Positions 5,479 through 7,191 of a stretch of DNA of 7,191 bases are shown here, piece by piece (the first letter of the stretch is position 1; each line of letters begins with the position of its first letter). The notes under the pieces are model-generated. The model did not search any database and was not told the DNA's origin. It saw only the letters and a list, made by a program, of their open reading frames with translations. Made by a program: the position numbers and the translations under genes. Origin of the DNA: Syntrophomonadaceae bacterium (GTDB lineage: Bacteria; Bacillota; Dethiobacteria; DTU022); contig PWEB01000012.1 of NCBI GenBank assembly GCA_003553305.1, forward strand, positions 1-7,191, in the 5' to 3' direction.

Positions 5479-6483
5479 TTGGCAGAGAGCGTTGCAAGTC
5501 AAACCGTAATGCTTCAAAGTGGTGATGAAGCGGTCCAGCTTCTTGGAAAGCAGGATCAGCACTTCAGTTTAATTGAAGATAAATTTGCTGTTCACTTGAT
5601 CCCAAAAGGGCACGAGCTAATCATTGAGGGAGCTCCTGAAGATGTTGACAGGCTTTATGAAATGTTTCAAGTCCTGCTCACTCATATTCGTAAAGGCCAT
5701 TTATTGAGCAGCCGTGAATTTGAGTATGCCCTGAAACTGACTGAGCAGGGAGATGTTTCATCTATTAAATCTTTGTTTAGTGACCTGGTATTGGTTACAC
5801 CGCGTGGGAAGCAAATTCGCCCGAAAACTATTGGTCAAAAGAGATATCTCGAAGCAATTCGAAATTGTGATATAGTCCTTGCGATAGGACCGGCAGGTAC
5901 CGGTAAAACTTATCTTGCCCTGACTATGGCTGTCGATGCATTGAAAAGAAAGCAAGTCCAGCGGTTAATTCTGACTCGCCCGGCGGTTGAAGCGGGAGAG
6001 CATCTCGGTTTCCTGCCGGGAGATTTTCAGGAAAAGGTTGATCCCTACCTGCGCCCGATTTATGATGGCCTTTATGATTTGTTAGGAGTTGATGTCTTCC
6101 AAAAATACAGGGAAAAAGGAATTATTGAAATAGCCCCGCTGGCTTATATGCGTGGTCGGACCCTGGATGATTCCTTTGTTATCCTTGATGAAGGGCAAAA
6201 TGCCACTTCAGAACAAATGAAAATGTTGTTAACCCGTTTGGGTTTCGGTTCTAAGGCGGTGGTTACCGGTGATGTAACGCAAATTGATCTGCCAAAAGGC
6301 CGTTTTTCCGGTTTAATAGAGGCGTCACGTATATTATCCGGTATTGAAGGGATTGATTTGGTATATTTAACTGAAAAAGATGTTGTCAGGCATCCACTTG
6401 TGCAGAGCATTATCAAAGCTTATGAAAACCACGAAGCTTTGAAAGAAAGGGAAAGCAGTAATGAAAAAAGAAATTCTCAGTGA
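5479..6483 (+). CDS. phoH: PhoH-family P-loop ATPase (PhoH/YbeZ type)
   Basis: The 334-residue protein matches the common bacterial PhoH layout. A small N-terminal domain (about 30-75, with a KH-like pattern LIIEGAPEDVDRL) is followed by the P-loop ATPase core. Walker A is GPAGTGKT at 137-144, then LTRPAVEAGE (165-174), GFLPGD (177-182), Walker B VILDEGQN (234-241) and TGDVTQIDLP (263-272). PhoH/YbeZ proteins are ATPases associated with the rRNA-processing nuclease YbeY and with RNA turnover; ybeY often lies a gene or two downstream but is beyond this window. The start is TTG at 5479, supported by AAGGAGG and an immediately preceding in-frame stop. The stop overlaps the next gene by 23 bases, implying translational coupling. 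The C-terminal tail (about 316-334) is charged and variable. Confidence 0.95.
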   Translation: MAESVASQTVMLQSGDEAVQLLGKQDQHFSLIEDKFAVHLIPKGHELIIEGAPEDVDRLYEMFQVLLTHIRKGHLLSSREFEYALKLTEQGDVSSIKSLFSDLVLVTPRGKQIRPKTIGQKRYLEAIRNCDIVLAIGPAGTGKTYLALTMAVDALKRKQVQRLILTRPAVEAGEHLGFLPGDFQEKVDPYLRPIYDGLYDLLGVDVFQKYREKGIIEIAPLAYMRGRTLDDSFVILDEGQNATSEQMKMLLTRLGFGSKAVVTGDVTQIDLPKGRFSGLIEASRILSGIEGIDLVYLTEKDVVRHPLVQSIIKAYENHEALKERESSNEKRNSQ

Positions 6484-7191
6484 GATTTTCGACCGTTCTG
6501 TGTCATTTAAAGATAATGTTCGCTTGCAAAAGATTGTTCTGGTAGCAGTTCTTTTCCCAGCAGTCTATTTTTTGCTGGTTTTTGTGAGTGTGCCAGCCCG
6601 GTTGGATATTACTTTAGGTCGGCCCAGTCCGGATACAATTTTTGCTCACCGGGATGAAGTGGATACATATGCAACCGAAAACTTGCGTGAAGAAGCTGCA
6701 GAAGAAGTGGATGAAGTATATGATTATGATCCGCAGGTGATGGAGGATGCCCTGGATGAAATAGGAGAATTTTTTGATGAGGTTATCGATTTAAACCAGG
6801 GATTCGTAGATGAAGTAGATGATCTGGAAGATATAGGTGAAGTAGATGATCTGGAAGATATAGATGAAGTAGAAACCGTAGAAGAAAGTGAAGATGATCA
6901 AGAGTCTGTGAAAATAGAAATAGTGGAAAAAATCCGGGATTTACTTCCTGAAGAACTGCCTGATGAAACTGTTGCTTCACTGTTAACTGATGAAGAGACC
7001 TTAAGAGATCTGCAGGGAAGAATCAATAACTCTGTAAGCGAGGTTTTTGAACAGGGTATTAAGGAAGATGAGATTGATCTGGCTAAAGGCCGTCTTGAGG
7101 AAAAAATCGCAGTTTACCCTTTTAGCAATGAATTAAAAACAATTGCTGAAGTTATTGTAGAGCCCTTGATTGAACAAAACAAGTTTTATAA
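6461..7191 (+). CDS. pgpH: 7TM-HD cyclic-di-AMP phosphodiesterase PgpH/YqfF type, N-terminal part (runs off right edge)
   Basis: The visible 243 codons encode an N-terminal cytoplasmic segment, one membrane helix (about residues 23-45) and the start of the extracytoplasmic 7TMR-HDED domain. The block LGRPSPDTIFAHRDEVDTYATE (about 52-73) and the following EEVDEVYDYDP (81-91) are hallmarks of the family. The remaining membrane helices and the HD phosphodiesterase domain, which hydrolyses c-di-AMP in characterised relatives, lie beyond 7191, so catalysis cannot be checked. The ATG at 6461 lies within the last codons of phoH in another frame, with AAAGGGA at 6446-6452 as ribosome site. Residues 117-148 form a very acidic stretch that includes a 27-bp tandem repeat, an apparent insertion relative to the usual domain. 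phoH followed by this gene is the conserved Bacillota order. Confidence 0.9.
   Translation, partial: MKKEILSEIFDRSVSFKDNVRLQKIVLVAVLFPAVYFLLVFVSVPARLDITLGRPSPDTIFAHRDEVDTYATENLREEAAEEVDEVYDYDPQVMEDALDEIGEFFDEVIDLNQGFVDEVDDLEDIGEVDDLEDIDEVETVEESEDDQESVKIEIVEKIRDLLPEELPDETVASLLTDEETLRDLQGRINNSVSEVFEQGIKEDEIDLAKGRLEEKIAVYPFSNELKTIAEVIVEPLIEQNKFY
6812..6873 (+). repeat. 27-bp in-frame tandem repeat inside pgpH, about 2.3 copies
   Basis: Unit 1 (6812-6838) and unit 2 (6839-6865) differ at one base (GGT versus GAT in the last codon). Eight bases of a third copy follow (6866-6873). The unit is nine codons, EVDDLEDIG then EVDDLEDID, so the frame is kept. The near-identity at DNA level points to recent duplication. 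Confidence 0.95.

Noticed and set aside
6783..6980. Minus-strand open frame with leucine/histidine-rich repeats
   Set aside because: It is the antisense shadow of the acidic repeat in the pgpH-like gene, with no ribosome site or family resemblance.

Overview
The window looks like a chromosomal segment from an anaerobic member of the Bacillota (Clostridia or a related deep lineage). The evidence is the gene order hit - rpsU - yqeY - nfeD - floA - (insert) - phoH - 7TM/HD phosphodiesterase gene, which is the conserved Bacillus/Clostridium cluster around yqeY-yqeZ-yqfA-phoH-yqfF. Strong purine-rich Shine-Dalgarno sites, TTG/GTG starts and sigma-A type promoters agree with this. No genus can be assigned from the sequence alone.

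Layout. Positions 1-175 (minus strand) hold the N-terminal rhodanese part of a tRNA 2-selenouridine synthase (mnmH/selU), which runs off the left edge. Positions 176-366 are a divergent promoter region with a near-consensus minus-strand promoter for mnmH and an extended -10 promoter for the rightward genes. Rightward genes are: HIT-family hydrolase (367-729), ribosomal protein S21 (784-957, 57 codons), YqeY/GatB-like protein (985-1437), a hairpin terminator (about 1436-1464), membrane serine protease NfeD (1483-2811), a strong hairpin plus nine-T terminator overlapping the nfeD stop (2802-2847), flotillin-like FloA (2881-3885), an unrecognised single-pass membrane protein with an acidic linker (3903-4373), an agmatinase-family ureohydrolase (4392-5288), a 190-bp intergenic gap, PhoH ATPase (5479-6483), and the start of a 7TM-HD cyclic-di-AMP phosphodiesterase of the PgpH/YqfF type (6461 to the right edge).

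How the genes fit together. HIT, S21 and YqeY are linked to nucleotide and translation housekeeping. NfeD and FloA are the paired membrane-microdomain proteins. PhoH and the PgpH-type protein belong to the RNA/ribosome maturation and c-di-AMP signalling end of the conserved cluster, usually followed by ybeY and era. The two terminators suggest the conserved cluster is split into several transcription units: hit-rpsU-yqeY, then nfeD, then floA-orf-ureohydrolase, then phoH-pgpH. I could not find convincing promoters directly ahead of nfeD or floA.

Main points of interest. Where spore-formers usually carry yqfC-yqfD between floA and phoH, this window has a membrane-anchored orphan protein and a ureohydrolase. 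A transcription terminator separates nfeD from floA. A 27-bp tandem repeat has expanded an acidic stretch in the extracytoplasmic domain of the PgpH-like protein. I see no mobile element, CRISPR array, tRNA or rRNA, and nothing that amounts to a clearly new system. The orphan membrane protein is the best candidate for undescribed biology.
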